From: a bacterium
GTDB taxonomy: Bacteria > Patescibacteriota > Patescibacteriia > SG8-24
DNA: 36,777 bases
Direction: 5' to 3'
Assembly: GCA_023246195.1 (NCBI GenBank)
Contig: JAHFIW010000010.1
Location: 1-36,777, forward strand
Shown here: positions 17,841 through 26,392 of the stretch, one piece after another
Layout: each line of letters starts with the position of its first letter
Numbering within the stretch: position 1 is the first letter of the stretch
The notes under the pieces: generated by a model
What the model was told of the DNA's origin: nothing
Databases searched by the model: none
What the model saw: only the letters and a program-made list of their open reading frames with translations
Position numbers and translations under genes: made by a program

Positions 17841-19091
17841 ATGGCAGACGCGATGTCGATCACGACCGAACCTAGCGTCGAAGACACGGGCGGCCCCGAA
17901 GTCGGCATTTTAGTCCGTCTGCAGGGCCTTCCCGAAGCGGTCTTCGCCTACGTCATGTCGGACGAGCTGGTGACGCTCCATAAGACCATTTTCGAAAAGC
18001 ATGGTTTGAGCCAGAAGGATAGGGACATGGCTTACTACACGGAATTGCAGACCTTTCTCGGTGAGATTTCGCTCGCTGATTTTCCGGACATGCTCTGGAA
18101 CCGCCTGCCGTGGGAAGACGCGCAAGAGTCAAAGATGGCCTCGCTGGTCATCGACATTCTCGGATTTATTTTCCTGCCGGCGCAAGCGCATCTCGGTGAC
18201 GTCGCGGGACTGATCTCCGAACTCGGCGGTGACCTCAAGTCTTTTCCGGAGAAACAGTTGGAGGTGCGGAGGATTACCTATGCCGAAGGCGCAGCCGAAG
18301 TCGCTGCCGCGGCCGACCTCGACGAAGATGATGTCGACGGCGACGGCATGCGCAAGCGTCTCGCCTACATTGTCGAGTCGCGACTGCGTCACGTTCGCAC
18401 CGACGTCGACGTCAGGGAAATGCTCATGCGCGGCAAGAAGACCGGTGGCATCGAGATGTCCGCAGCCGCAGCCGACAAGGTCATTGAACTGTTGGAATCG
18501 AAAGCGCGGATGACCTCGTATGCCGAGTCGCACGAGAGCGAGTCCGTGAAAGCCGAGTCGGCAAACGAGTCGGAATTCACTGCCGCCGACATCAAGAAAA
18601 TCTACGCGGGCTCTCCCGGAGAGTTGGAATCTTTGGGCAAGCGCGTGGACCGCTTCATGTCAGTGACCGCAAGCAATCCCTCAAAGATGCGCGACGCTTT
18701 CTATCAGGTCATCGAACCGCCGGACGGCAGCCCCATTGACCCCCTGTACGTGGTGGCCGGACTCATCTCCATGGCCGATGGTGATAAGATTTCCGACGCA
18801 TTGGTCGAAGATGACCGCTATCGCGCCATCGTCCGCGAGTACCTCACTGGGAAGAATCGTCAGGCCGAGCTGCCTGCCTACGAAGAAGACCCGACTGATG
18901 CAAAATACATGAACGTTTTCCTGCAGTACCTGCTGCGCGGCATCGCCGGATATGACGAGGCCGAATCCGCGCGCTTTGCGCTCAGAATCATCAACCTGCT
19001 CAACAAACAGGGATATAATCGTTACGCGGACCTCGTGGCTTTCAGCATGAAGGAAGGCGAATTCCGTTGGCATGACGTTGTTGAACCATAG
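17841..19091 (+). CDS. hypothetical soluble protein of the secretion-like locus (416 residues)
   Basis: No signal peptide or membrane segment is visible, so it is probably cytoplasmic. I do not recognise the family. A segment at about residues 170-221, from MRKRLAYIVESRL to AADKVIELLESK, resembles one at the same position in the next gene. The Ala/Glu-rich middle (about 150-170 and 225-250) looks like flexible linker. The C-terminal 80 residues are helical, with LLRGIAGYDEAESARFALR. It lies nine bases after the VirB6-like gene, with AGGAATGACTT before the ATG giving a plausible ribosome binding site. Its place implies a role in the secretion complex. Confidence 0.75.
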   Translation: MADAMSITTEPSVEDTGGPEVGILVRLQGLPEAVFAYVMSDELVTLHKTIFEKHGLSQKDRDMAYYTELQTFLGEISLADFPDMLWNRLPWEDAQESKMASLVIDILGFIFLPAQAHLGDVAGLISELGGDLKSFPEKQLEVRRITYAEGAAEVAAAADLDEDDVDGDGMRKRLAYIVESRLRHVRTDVDVREMLMRGKKTGGIEMSAAAADKVIELLESKARMTSYAESHESESVKAESANESEFTAADIKKIYAGSPGELESLGKRVDRFMSVTASNPSKMRDAFYQVIEPPDGSPIDPLYVVAGLISMADGDKISDALVEDDRYRAIVREYLTGKNRQAELPAYEEDPTDAKYMNVFLQYLLRGIAGYDEAESARFALRIINLLNKQGYNRYADLVAFSMKEGEFRWHDVVEP

Positions 19092-19106
19092 CTACACGCG
19101 TATCGT

Positions 19107-20462
19107 ATGGCAGATATCGCTGGAAAAACCGGTACCGACAACGCGTCGAGTCAGCCGGCACAATCGCAGCCGAAGGGCGGGGGATCGGCCAGGGGTTCGT
19201 GGCTCGACCTTTCGGACGAGTCCATCCCGGTCATCGACGCGACCGGAAAAAAAGTGGTCCTAAAAGGGGCTGATTTTGTGGCTCTCGCGCCAATGCCGAT
19301 ACCGGTGCTGTCACCTGCCACGTCGTCGCCTGAACCGCAGACAAAACTCGCGCCGCCGCCGCCAAATCTTCCCGTCTTGGATGAGGTTTCGCGTTCCGCT
19401 TCAAAACTGATTGCGGCGCAACCTTCCACGACTCTCGCCGACCTCGGTCTCGACATGGCTTCGGATATCGCCGAAATCAAGAAGATCGAGGAAAAACCGG
19501 TCGTGAAGTCAGTCGATGCCTCGCAGAAAAAGGAACTGCCGCTTTTGGAGTCGGTGGTCGAGGAGGCCGTGACTGGCGGCGGTGTCACGTTCGTCAACGA
19601 TGACATGAAACGCCGCTACCGCCTGCTTGTCTCGCTTTTTTTCCGCGACCTGCGCGATGGCCTGGAAACCAAGTCAAAATTCACCATGCCGGTGCAAAGC
19701 GGGGGAATGGGTTTTGACGATGCCACGGCAGATCGCGTCATCGACGACCTTTCGTCGCGCAACGCGGCGTATCATCAGATGCTTTCCGGACGGGCCGCCG
19801 ATGACAAGTCGCAGTACGTCGCCCAGCGCGTCGAAACCGTGCTCAACTTGCAGGAGAATACCGACCGTCACGAGCAGGAGCGCGGCGACAAGGCTTTTGA
19901 CGGCTTGATGAAGCGCGTCGGCGTGCGTGCGGAAGAGCCTCCGGCAAAAGCGCCCGTGGTGCAATCCAGGTCCATACCCGTGGTCGGACTCGACTCCGCG
20001 CCCAAAGCGAATGCGCCCGTCGCGGCCGTTCCCGTCACCGGCTTGCCGCAGGCCGCGCGCATGCCGCAGTTCGGCGATTCTCGCATGCCGCAGACCGGTG
20101 CCAGACCGGTGGTCTCCGACGTCGCCTACGCCCCGAGGCTCACCGGTCCGGTCGATGAGATCCGCCTGCTCACTCTCAAGGATTTTCGACGCCTTTCCCG
20201 CGACCCCAAGGAGGCGACGCTTAAGATCAAGGACAAGCTCGATCTTCTGGAGGAGCAGTCCTTTGCCGTGAAGACGCTCGGCATCGATGCGTGGCATGGC
20301 TGCGAAGTGAATCGCATGTATTTGGACATCTTGCGTCAGAGCCTCAACGGGAAACCCGTCGTCGAAGTCATCGCGGAGCTCGAAAAGAAATCCGCGCAGA
20401 CGCTGACGAAGGACGAGTTCGATGCCGTCATGCAACTCAATCAAAAATTGCGCTTTGGTTAG
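19107..20462 (+). CDS. hypothetical soluble protein of the secretion-like locus (451 residues)
   Basis: The N-terminal 150 residues are low-complexity, rich in Pro, Ser and Ala. A folded segment at about 167-219 (MKRRYRLLVSLFFRDL to TADRVIDDLSSRN) resembles the same region of the upstream 416-residue protein. A second Pro/Ala-rich linker (about 270-340) leads to a helical C-terminal domain of about 105 residues starting PVDEIRLLTLKDFRRLS. No signal or membrane segment is seen. It starts 15 bases after the previous stop. I cannot name the family. Two proline-rich linkers suggest a scaffold that joins domains, possibly on the cytoplasmic face of the secretion complex. Confidence 0.75.
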   Translation: MADIAGKTGTDNASSQPAQSQPKGGGSARGSWLDLSDESIPVIDATGKKVVLKGADFVALAPMPIPVLSPATSSPEPQTKLAPPPPNLPVLDEVSRSASKLIAAQPSTTLADLGLDMASDIAEIKKIEEKPVVKSVDASQKKELPLLESVVEEAVTGGGVTFVNDDMKRRYRLLVSLFFRDLRDGLETKSKFTMPVQSGGMGFDDATADRVIDDLSSRNAAYHQMLSGRAADDKSQYVAQRVETVLNLQENTDRHEQERGDKAFDGLMKRVGVRAEEPPAKAPVVQSRSIPVVGLDSAPKANAPVAAVPVTGLPQAARMPQFGDSRMPQTGARPVVSDVAYAPRLTGPVDEIRLLTLKDFRRLSRDPKEATLKIKDKLDLLEEQSFAVKTLGIDAWHGCEVNRMYLDILRQSLNGKPVVEVIAELEKKSAQTLTKDEFDAVMQLNQKLRFG

Positions 20463-20498
20463 CAAAAAAAAGTGTGGAAAGCGCAGGCGTCCCAGGTA

Positions 20499-20507
20499 TG
20501 GTATAGT
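20499..20507 (+). promoter_or_regulatory. extended -10 promoter before the PrgI-like gene
   Basis: TGG-TATAGT, with the expected start of transcription near 20514 only about seven bases before ATG 20521. No clear -35 is seen. The 58-base gap here is the largest inside this operon, which fits an internal promoter. Confidence 0.55.
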
Positions 20508-20520
20508 GTAGGCAAGTCCT

Positions 20521-20946
20521 ATGCGCTACGTAGTGCCGCAGTTCATCGATGTTGAGGATAAAATCCTCGGTCCGCTCACGGTCCGACAGTTTTTAATCCT
20601 CATATTCGTGGCCATGGCGATGTTTGTCGAATATAAGCTTGCCGACTTCGGACTTTTTCTCGCGGTAGGCATTCCCACGTTCGCCATCGGCGGCATCTTT
20701 GCGTTTCTTAGGGTCAACGGTCAGCCGTTTCATTTCTTCCTGCTGAATCTGGTGCAGACTTTCCGGCGCCCGGGCCTTCGCTGCTGGGATAAGGAACTCA
20801 CCGACGGCGAGATGCTGGCCATCATCCGTGAACCGCCGCCACCGCCGCCTCCCCGCCGCATCCGCAAGGAAGCGCTGGCTGGGACAAAACTCACGGAACT
20901 TTCGCTCGTGGTAAATACCGGCGGAGTCTACAATCCGGACGCATAG
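20521..20946 (+). CDS. PrgI-family (VirB3-like) membrane protein
   Basis: The protein has 141 residues. It opens with YVVPQFIDVEDKILGPLTVRQF, as PrgI-family proteins do, followed by two close membrane segments (about 21-40 and 44-64) and the joint FLRVNGQPFHFFLLNLVQ. The C-terminal third is soluble and contains a run of seven prolines (PPPPPPP) near residue 104. PrgI/VirB3-like proteins sit in the inner membrane next to VirB4 in type IV secretion systems of Gram-positive conjugation elements and CPR. The VirB4-like genes follow 19 bases downstream, which supports the call. Confidence 0.85.
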   Translation: MRYVVPQFIDVEDKILGPLTVRQFLILIFVAMAMFVEYKLADFGLFLAVGIPTFAIGGIFAFLRVNGQPFHFFLLNLVQTFRRPGLRCWDKELTDGEMLAIIREPPPPPPPRRIRKEALAGTKLTELSLVVNTGGVYNPDA

Positions 20947-20965
20947 AAAAACCCACACTCCTCAC

Positions 20966-21679
20966 ATGGCGCAAGAACAGGACATGCAATCAAAGAAGTT
21001 GGCCGGCTCCAAGCCGGGTCCCGCGACCCAGCGTTATTTGGACATCGCCGAAATCAAGGAAGACGTCATGGTCATGAAGGACGGCACCATGCGCGCCGTG
21101 ATGATCGTGGCCAGCATCAACTTCGCGCTCAAGTCCGAAGACGAGCAGAACGCCATCATTTCCGCCTACGTGCAATTCCTCAACTCGCTGGAGTTTCCGT
21201 TGCAGGTGGTCATCCAGTCCCGCCGCCTCAACATCGACAATTACATAGAACGCCTCCGCGAGTCCGAAAAGAGCCAGACCAACGAGCTGCTGCGAATGCA
21301 GATTAAGGACTATCTGAATTTCGTGCAGGAACTGGTCACGCTCGGGCAAATCATGCAGAAGCAATTCTTCGTGGTCGTTTCGTATAACCCGCTTTCTGAC
21401 AAGGCGAAGGGTTTCTTTTCGCGCATGTCCGAGGCGTTCACGCCGGCGCTGTCGGTGCGCTTGGCAGAGGACCGCTTCCGCCAGCGCCGCAACGACATCC
21501 AGACCCGCGTGGAGCATATCATCAGCAACCTTGGCAGCATGGGCCTGAAGGCCGTCCAGCTCGACACCCAGAGCCTCATCGAGCTGTTCTACCGCGTCTA
21601 CAATCCGGAGACCTACGACAACCAGAAGATGCAGGATGTCACCAAGCTCCGCGTTTCCGATCAAATCACGACCGTTTGA
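20966..21679 (+). CDS. VirB4/TraC-like N-terminal domain protein
   Basis: The 237-residue soluble protein matches the first, non-catalytic part of VirB4/TraC. It has a conserved start YLDIAEIKEDVMVMKDGTMR, an alpha/beta core with QFLNSLEFPLQVVIQSRRL, and a helical stretch ending in VVSYNPLSD. It has no Walker motif of its own. The ATPase half is the next gene, starting six bases after this stop, so the two products probably assemble as one VirB4. Both genes are intact with their own start codons, and the reading frame does not continue, so I treat this as a natural split rather than a recent frameshift. Confidence 0.82.
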   Translation: MAQEQDMQSKKLAGSKPGPATQRYLDIAEIKEDVMVMKDGTMRAVMIVASINFALKSEDEQNAIISAYVQFLNSLEFPLQVVIQSRRLNIDNYIERLRESEKSQTNELLRMQIKDYLNFVQELVTLGQIMQKQFFVVVSYNPLSDKAKGFFSRMSEAFTPALSVRLAEDRFRQRRNDIQTRVEHIISNLGSMGLKAVQLDTQSLIELFYRVYNPETYDNQKMQDVTKLRVSDQITTV

Positions 21680-21685
21680 TACCGT

Positions 21686-23593
21686 ATGGCTTTCACTCCT
21701 GGACAATTCGCGCCCGGCACCGGACCGACACCGCAACAGCAGCGGAAGTCTTCTGCCATGCCTACAAAGAAGGTGCAGGAAACCGAGCAAATCGCCAAAG
21801 AGAAGGAAGTGCTCGAGGAAGAGCGCATCTACCGCAAGGGCGTAGTGTCCATCAAGGACATCATCGCGCCGGCAGGCATGAAGATCGAGCCCACCTATCT
21901 GGTCCTCAACGAGACGCACGTCCGCACCATCTTCGTGGTGACGTATCCTCGTTACATCTCGCTGGGCTGGTTTGCGCCGATCGTGAACATGAACCACCCG
22001 CTGGACGTGGCCATGTTCTTTTATCCGGTAAAACCGGAAGTCATTCTCAAACAGCTCAAAAAGAAGGTGGGTACGTTGGAGGCCCAGATCATGTCTGATT
22101 CAGAAAAGGGCGCGCCACGCGACCCTATCCGGGAAACCGCCCTGCGTGACATCGAAGAATTGCGCGACTCGCTTTCGCAGGGAACCGAGCACTTTTTTCA
22201 GTTCGCCTTGTACGTCACCATCTACGCCAAGGACAAGAAGGACTTGGACAAGCAGACCGAGGACGTCGAGGCGCTGTTCGGAGGCAAGCTCATTTACACC
22301 AAGCGCGTGTTCTATCAGGCGGAGCAGGGCTTCAACTCCACCATCCCGCAGGGCAACGACGAGCTGATGATCACCTTCAACATGAACTCGTCGCCGGTGG
22401 CGTCGTCTTTTCCGTTCATCTCCGCCGACCTTACCACGGACAACGGCATCCTTTTCGGCATCAACCGTCATAACAACAGCCTCGTCCTGTTCGACCGCTT
22501 CTCGATGCAGAATGCGAACTACGTCGTGTTCGCCACGTCCGGTGCCGGTAAGTCGTACTGCGTGAAGCTCGAGATTTTGCGCTCGCTCATGATGGGAACC
22601 GAGGTCATCGTCATCGACCCGGAAATGGAATACAAGCACCTGTCCGACGCCGTCGGCGGCACCTACATCAACCTGTCGTTGGCTTCCGACGCCAAGATCA
22701 ACCCGTTCGACCTGCCACGCGCGGTCGGCGAGCAGATCACCACCGAGGACATCATCCGCAGCGCGGTCATCACCGTGAAGGGCTTGCTGCGCATCATGCT
22801 CGGCAGCGGCGTCACGCCGCAGGAAGACTCGATATTAGACCGCGCCTTGCTGGAAACCTACGCCAAAAAGGACATCACTCCCGATGCCGACTTGGCCAAG
22901 GTAGAGCCGCCGATCATGCAGGACTTCGTGGAGGTGCTCGAGGGCATGGAGGGAACCAAGGATCTCGTCATCCGCCTCAAAAAGTACACCGAAGGCACCT
23001 TCGCCGGCCTGTTCAATTCGCCCACGACCATCACCATGAATAACATCCTGGTGACCTTTTCCGTGCGCGATCTTGAGGATGAGCTGCGCCCGTTGGGCAT
23101 TTACGCCATCGTCAACTACATCTGGAACGTCGTTCGCTCCGAGCGCAAAAAGCGCATCCTGGTCATCGACGAAGCCTGGTGGCTGATGCAGAACGAGGAC
23201 TCGGCGAAGTTCATCTTCGCTCTCGTCAAGCGCTGCCGCAAATATTACCTCGGCGTCACCACCATCACGCAGGACGTCAACGACTTTTTGCGCAGCCCGT
23301 ACGGCCAGGCCATCGTCACCAATTCGGCCATGCAGATGCTGCTCAAGCAGTCGCCGGCCGCCGTCGATAACATTGCCAAGACGTTCCTGCTCACCGAGGG
23401 AGAAAAGTTCCTGCTGCTCGAGTGCGGCGTGGGTGAGGGCATCTTCTTCGCCGGCAACAAGCATGCGGCCATCAAGGTCGTCGCCTCGTATGCCGAGGAC
23501 CAAGTCGTGACCACCAACCCGCAGCAGCTGCTCGAGATCGAGGCTGCCAAGAAGGAATATGAAGCCTCGTTGGAGGAGCAGGCCAAAAAGTAG
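21686..23593 (+). CDS. VirB4/TraC-like secretion ATPase
   Basis: The protein has 635 residues. A charged N-terminal stretch (to about 55) precedes a domain beginning IKDIIAPAGMKIEPTYLVLN, then the RecA-like ATPase. Walker A is ATSGAGKS (283-290), Walker B is ILVIDEAWW (491-499), followed by the TTITQDVNDFL switch region (about 522-532) and a helical C-terminus. The order and motifs fit the energising ATPase of type IV secretion and conjugation machines, working as a hexamer on the cytoplasmic side of the membrane. PrgI- and VirB6-like genes lie upstream. No VirD4 coupling protein or VirB11 is present in the window. Confidence 0.93.
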   Translation: MAFTPGQFAPGTGPTPQQQRKSSAMPTKKVQETEQIAKEKEVLEEERIYRKGVVSIKDIIAPAGMKIEPTYLVLNETHVRTIFVVTYPRYISLGWFAPIVNMNHPLDVAMFFYPVKPEVILKQLKKKVGTLEAQIMSDSEKGAPRDPIRETALRDIEELRDSLSQGTEHFFQFALYVTIYAKDKKDLDKQTEDVEALFGGKLIYTKRVFYQAEQGFNSTIPQGNDELMITFNMNSSPVASSFPFISADLTTDNGILFGINRHNNSLVLFDRFSMQNANYVVFATSGAGKSYCVKLEILRSLMMGTEVIVIDPEMEYKHLSDAVGGTYINLSLASDAKINPFDLPRAVGEQITTEDIIRSAVITVKGLLRIMLGSGVTPQEDSILDRALLETYAKKDITPDADLAKVEPPIMQDFVEVLEGMEGTKDLVIRLKKYTEGTFAGLFNSPTTITMNNILVTFSVRDLEDELRPLGIYAIVNYIWNVVRSERKKRILVIDEAWWLMQNEDSAKFIFALVKRCRKYYLGVTTITQDVNDFLRSPYGQAIVTNSAMQMLLKQSPAAVDNIAKTFLLTEGEKFLLLECGVGEGIFFAGNKHAAIKVVASYAEDQVVTTNPQQLLEIEAAKKEYEASLEEQAKK

Positions 23594-23596
23594 CCT

Positions 23597-24211
23597 ATGA
23601 CACGCCGTTCCAAGATCATCATCGCCGTGGTCATCATTTTCTTCCTCGTGCTGCTCGCGATGCTGTTTTTGCTGAAGCCGCCGTCTGCCGCGCCAGCGCC
23701 GTCGCCGGCCGCCAACAGCAACGTAAACAAGGGCAGTTCGCTCAATGTCACCACGAATCCCCGGGGGAACATCAATATCGGTACGTCTGGCACCAACGCG
23801 CAGGCCGCGCCCGCGCAGGCGGATGAGAAGACCGGTCTTAAGAACACCGCGCGTTCGTTCGCGGAACTGTTCGGCAGCTTTTCTACGGAGGGGAATTTTC
23901 AAAATATCGTCGATTCCGAGTACTACATGACCGCATCGGTGAAGGCATGGGCAGAAACGAACGTCGTGGAAATGCGGGCTAAGCCGCGTACCGGAGAGTT
24001 TTCCGGAACGACCACCCGGGCCATCTTCGAACCTGTCGTGACGGCGTATGACAAGGCCGCAGGGACTGCCACTGTCACGGTGAAGACCCGGCGGATTGAG
24101 ACTGGGGCCACGATTGGGAACCAGAACGTCTATTATCAGGATCTTACTTTGGAATTTGTGAAGGTGGGCGATGGTTGGAAGGTGAATCGATTTACGTGGG
24201 GCGCGAAGTGA
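23597..24211 (+). CDS. bitopic membrane protein with NTF2-like outer domain, possibly VirB8-like
   Basis: The protein has 204 residues. A basic N-terminus (TRRSKII) and one strongly hydrophobic helix (about 6-27) are followed by a Pro/Ala/Asn-rich linker (about 29-75). The C-terminal domain of about 130 residues opens with a helix (TARSFAELFGSFS), then strands ending in VKVGDGWKVNRFTW. That pattern suggests an NTF2-like fold such as VirB8 and TcpC use outside the inner membrane. It starts three bases after the VirB4 stop, so it belongs to the same operon. The VirB8 call is inference from topology, fold pattern and position, not from a recognised signature. Confidence 0.65.
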   Translation: MTRRSKIIIAVVIIFFLVLLAMLFLLKPPSAAPAPSPAANSNVNKGSSLNVTTNPRGNINIGTSGTNAQAAPAQADEKTGLKNTARSFAELFGSFSTEGNFQNIVDSEYYMTASVKAWAETNVVEMRAKPRTGEFSGTTTRAIFEPVVTAYDKAAGTATVTVKTRRIETGATIGNQNVYYQDLTLEFVKVGDGWKVNRFTWGAK

Positions 24212-24326
24212 TGCCCTTCTGGCAAGGGGGGAGGTAGGCCCGGGCCGGAGCGCGCGCTCGGCTTGCGCGGCGGACATCGCGTTTGCTCCATTGCCGGCGG
24301 CATGGTAAGTGCATGCGCATATGCTG

Positions 24327-25052
24327 ATGCGTTCGCTCCGAGCCGCTGCCATAGCTGCCTCAAAGGCCGTTTTTCCGCATTTTTGCGTGGCCTGCGGAGA
24401 TGAAGGGACAGTGCTTTGTGATGATTGCGATTTGGATGTGGGGTCGTTAGGGAGCGGGATTTTTGGATGTCCCGGTTGCGGGGAGCGGACGGTTGCGGGG
24501 CGCGTTTGCCGACGGTCGGCTTGCCGGCAAAAATCGGTTCTCGACTCTTTGGCATGCGCTCTTCCGTATGCGGAGCCCGTGCCTCGGGCTTTGCTGCAGC
24601 TGTATAAGTATGAGCGCGTGGAGGAAGCCGGTGAGGCGGTGGCTTCGACATTCGGGCGCTTCTTGCAATGGAATGATGCGGATTTTTGTTCGCTTGCGAA
24701 GGGTGCCGTCGTTGTTCCGGTGCCGATGCATCCGTGGAAGGAGGCTTGGCGCGGGTTCAATCAGGCCGACATGCTCGCTGCGGTCTTTTCCGTGAGTACG
24801 GGGGCGCGTATGGTGAAGAACGTGTTGCGACGCCGGTTCGGCTTGACCGCGCAGGCCGCAATTAAGGATCATGATGCTCGTGGCAGGAACGCGGACGGGA
24901 GTATCGGGGTCATTCGGCGGTTCACGCCAGGGATGCGTTTTGTGCTCGTCGATGACGTTTTTACCACGGGTGCGACGATGAATGCCTGTGCGGACGCATT
25001 GAAGCGTGCGGGGGCGGGGGGTGTGCATGCGGTCACCTTTTTGAGGGGGTAA
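24327..25052 (+). CDS. comF: ComF-family phosphoribosyltransferase-like protein
   Basis: About 241 residues. The N-terminus carries Cys pairs for a double zinc knuckle (CVACGDEG, CDDC, CPGCGE, then two further Cys), as in ComF. The C-terminal half is a type I phosphoribosyltransferase fold with the PRPP-binding signature FVLVDDVFTTGATM, and PVPMHPWKEAWRGFNQA in the middle is the ComF hallmark. ComF proteins support DNA uptake during natural transformation, probably at the cytoplasmic DNA-entry step. Start is uncertain among ATG 24327, ATG 24321 and GTG 24309; no clear ribosome binding site decides it. It is separated from the secretion genes by about 115 bases that contain GC-rich palindromes such as GAGCGCGCGCTC (24248-24259). 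Confidence 0.85.
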   Translation: MRSLRAAAIAASKAVFPHFCVACGDEGTVLCDDCDLDVGSLGSGIFGCPGCGERTVAGRVCRRSACRQKSVLDSLACALPYAEPVPRALLQLYKYERVEEAGEAVASTFGRFLQWNDADFCSLAKGAVVVPVPMHPWKEAWRGFNQADMLAAVFSVSTGARMVKNVLRRRFGLTAQAAIKDHDARGRNADGSIGVIRRFTPGMRFVLVDDVFTTGATMNACADALKRAGAGGVHAVTFLRG

Positions 25053-25115
25053 GGTCGGGAACGATTGACCTTTGCGCATTTTTTTGACAATGTGGTCGGT
25101 ACGGGAGGTGCGGCA

Positions 25116-26042
25116 GTGAATGATACCCTGACTGTCAAAAAGGATCTGGTGTTCGATTTCGGCGATCGTGATGACGGTGCCATCGGCATTCCCGGCATTA
25201 CCGAGGACGGCAAGGTCATCGAGACCAGCTACTTCTTCGGCAAGGCTCGTCCGAAGAACATCATCGTGGTGTCATCTCAGGCGGGATGTCCCATGCGTTG
25301 CACGTTCTGCGAACTCGGTGAGGAGAGATTCGCCAGGAACCTCTCGCCGGAGGAAATCCGCGACCAGGCCGTCCTGATGCTGGAACAGGCGCAGATGCGC
25401 GGCTTCGATGCGGTTCACGTGCCGCACAAGGTCACCGTCGCGAATAGCGGCGAACCGCTGCTGAACGCGCAGCTTGTCGACGGGCTCGACCTTCTGGCCG
25501 GCCTTCCGGTGCGCTCTTTCAAGATTTCGACGGTTCTTCCCCGGTCCGAAGTGACCGCCAAGGTTCTCGCGGACCTCGCGGATTTCGCCGCGCGGACCGA
25601 GCGTCCCGTGCAGCTGCAGATCTCGCTGATTTCGACGCTGGAAGAACGGCGGTTTCGGATGAGTCCGGGAGCTGCCAGTTTCCGCAAGATCCGCGAGGCG
25701 GGGGAGATATGGCACTCCAAGAATCCGACGGGGCGCAAGGTGAACCTGAGCCTTATCCTGGCGGAGAAGATGCCCTGCGTTGCCGCGGACGTGGTCGGCA
25801 TGTTTCCGTCGGAATTATTCCGTTTCCGTTTCCGCGAGTACGTGCCCACCGAGAACGGAAGGGATCACGGCATCAGGGAGATCTCGCCGGAGCGACTTGC
25901 CGACATCAAGCGGGAATTCGCCGGGCAGGGATATGAAGTCGGCGATTGGGCAAGCCCATCTCCGATGGAACGGAAGTTCGGCCTCGCGTCCAATGTCATC
26001 CGAAAGACGTACCTTAGGATGACCAGTCCAATACCCGCATGA
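25116..26042 (+). CDS. RlmN-like radical SAM protein of unknown substrate
   Basis: The protein has 308 residues. CPMRCTFC (58-65) gives the CxxxCxxC that binds the 4Fe-4S cluster and S-adenosylmethionine. The surrounding SSQAGCPMRCTFCELGEE and the later VTVANSGEPLLN and LQISLISTLEERR resemble RlmN/Cfr rRNA methyltransferases. It lacks the conserved C-terminal Cys that RlmN and Cfr need for methyl transfer; the last 80 residues contain no Cys. So it may be an RlmN-like enzyme with a different reaction. GTG 25116 is chosen because GGAGGT stands seven bases ahead; a TTG at 25065 is in frame but has no such site. A terminator follows at the stop. Confidence 0.8.
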   Translation: MNDTLTVKKDLVFDFGDRDDGAIGIPGITEDGKVIETSYFFGKARPKNIIVVSSQAGCPMRCTFCELGEERFARNLSPEEIRDQAVLMLEQAQMRGFDAVHVPHKVTVANSGEPLLNAQLVDGLDLLAGLPVRSFKISTVLPRSEVTAKVLADLADFAARTERPVQLQISLISTLEERRFRMSPGAASFRKIREAGEIWHSKNPTGRKVNLSLILAEKMPCVAADVVGMFPSELFRFRFREYVPTENGRDHGIREISPERLADIKREFAGQGYEVGDWASPSPMERKFGLASNVIRKTYLRMTSPIPA

Positions 26043-26067
26043 GCGTCTCGCTCCGGGTATTTTTTTG
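26030..26067 (+). terminator. Rho-independent terminator after the radical SAM gene
   Basis: AATACCCG (26030-26037) pairs with CGGGTATT (26054-26061), with an inner GAGCG/CGCTC hairpin and a following T-run to 26066. The stem begins inside the last codons of the gene. Confidence 0.9.
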
Positions 26068-26207
26068 TGCCGTTCGCAGGCGGGCACGTGGGCTGGTGGG
26101 GCATTAGGGCGGCTGGATTGCGGCGAATGCTCCGCAGGCCTATCGGTTCTTCTTCCTACGCTTCCAGATCGAGGCGAGCGGTATAGACTGGTTGGTTAGG
26201 CGGCGCG

Positions 26208-26366
26208 ATGCTGAAAACTCTGGAGACGTCCGACGGCCGCACGGTCTTCATCGACATGAATCCGTGCGGCGACTGGCGCGGCTTCTTCGGCCATGAGAAG
26301 GAAGCGGAAATAGCGAATAGTCTGGCTCGTGTCATCATCGCGAGAGCCGAGTCGAACCGCAGTTGA
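26208..26366 (+). CDS. possible small protein of 52 residues
   Basis: An open frame from ATG 26208 to TGA 26366, starting MLKTLETSDGRTVFIDMNP and ending in a basic helix (ARVIIARAESNRS). The mix of a strand-like start and a helical end looks protein-like. A TATAGA box (26182-26187) lies upstream and a terminator lies 30 bases downstream, which together make a small transcription unit. No family is recognised. The ribosome binding site is weak (AGGCGG). It may be spurious, because the reverse strand is also open here. Confidence 0.4.
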   Translation: MLKTLETSDGRTVFIDMNPCGDWRGFFGHEKEAEIANSLARVIIARAESNRS

Positions 26367-26392
26367 GCGGAACGTCTCATTTAGCCCAACCG

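Noticed and set aside
20966-21685. A frameshift or sequencing error splitting VirB4
   Set aside because: Each half has its own start codon and clean stop, and the second begins with a fresh disordered N-terminal stretch rather than continuing the first domain.
24240-24300. A GC-rich palindromic stretch as a terminator after the secretion operon
   Set aside because: Hairpins such as GAGCGCGCGCTC are present, but there is no T-run on either strand.
22835-24760. A 641-codon open frame on the - strand opposite the VirB4-like gene
   Set aside because: It crosses three real + strand genes (ATPase, VirB8-like, ComF), and its product is a low-complexity His/Arg/Leu-rich translation with no motif.
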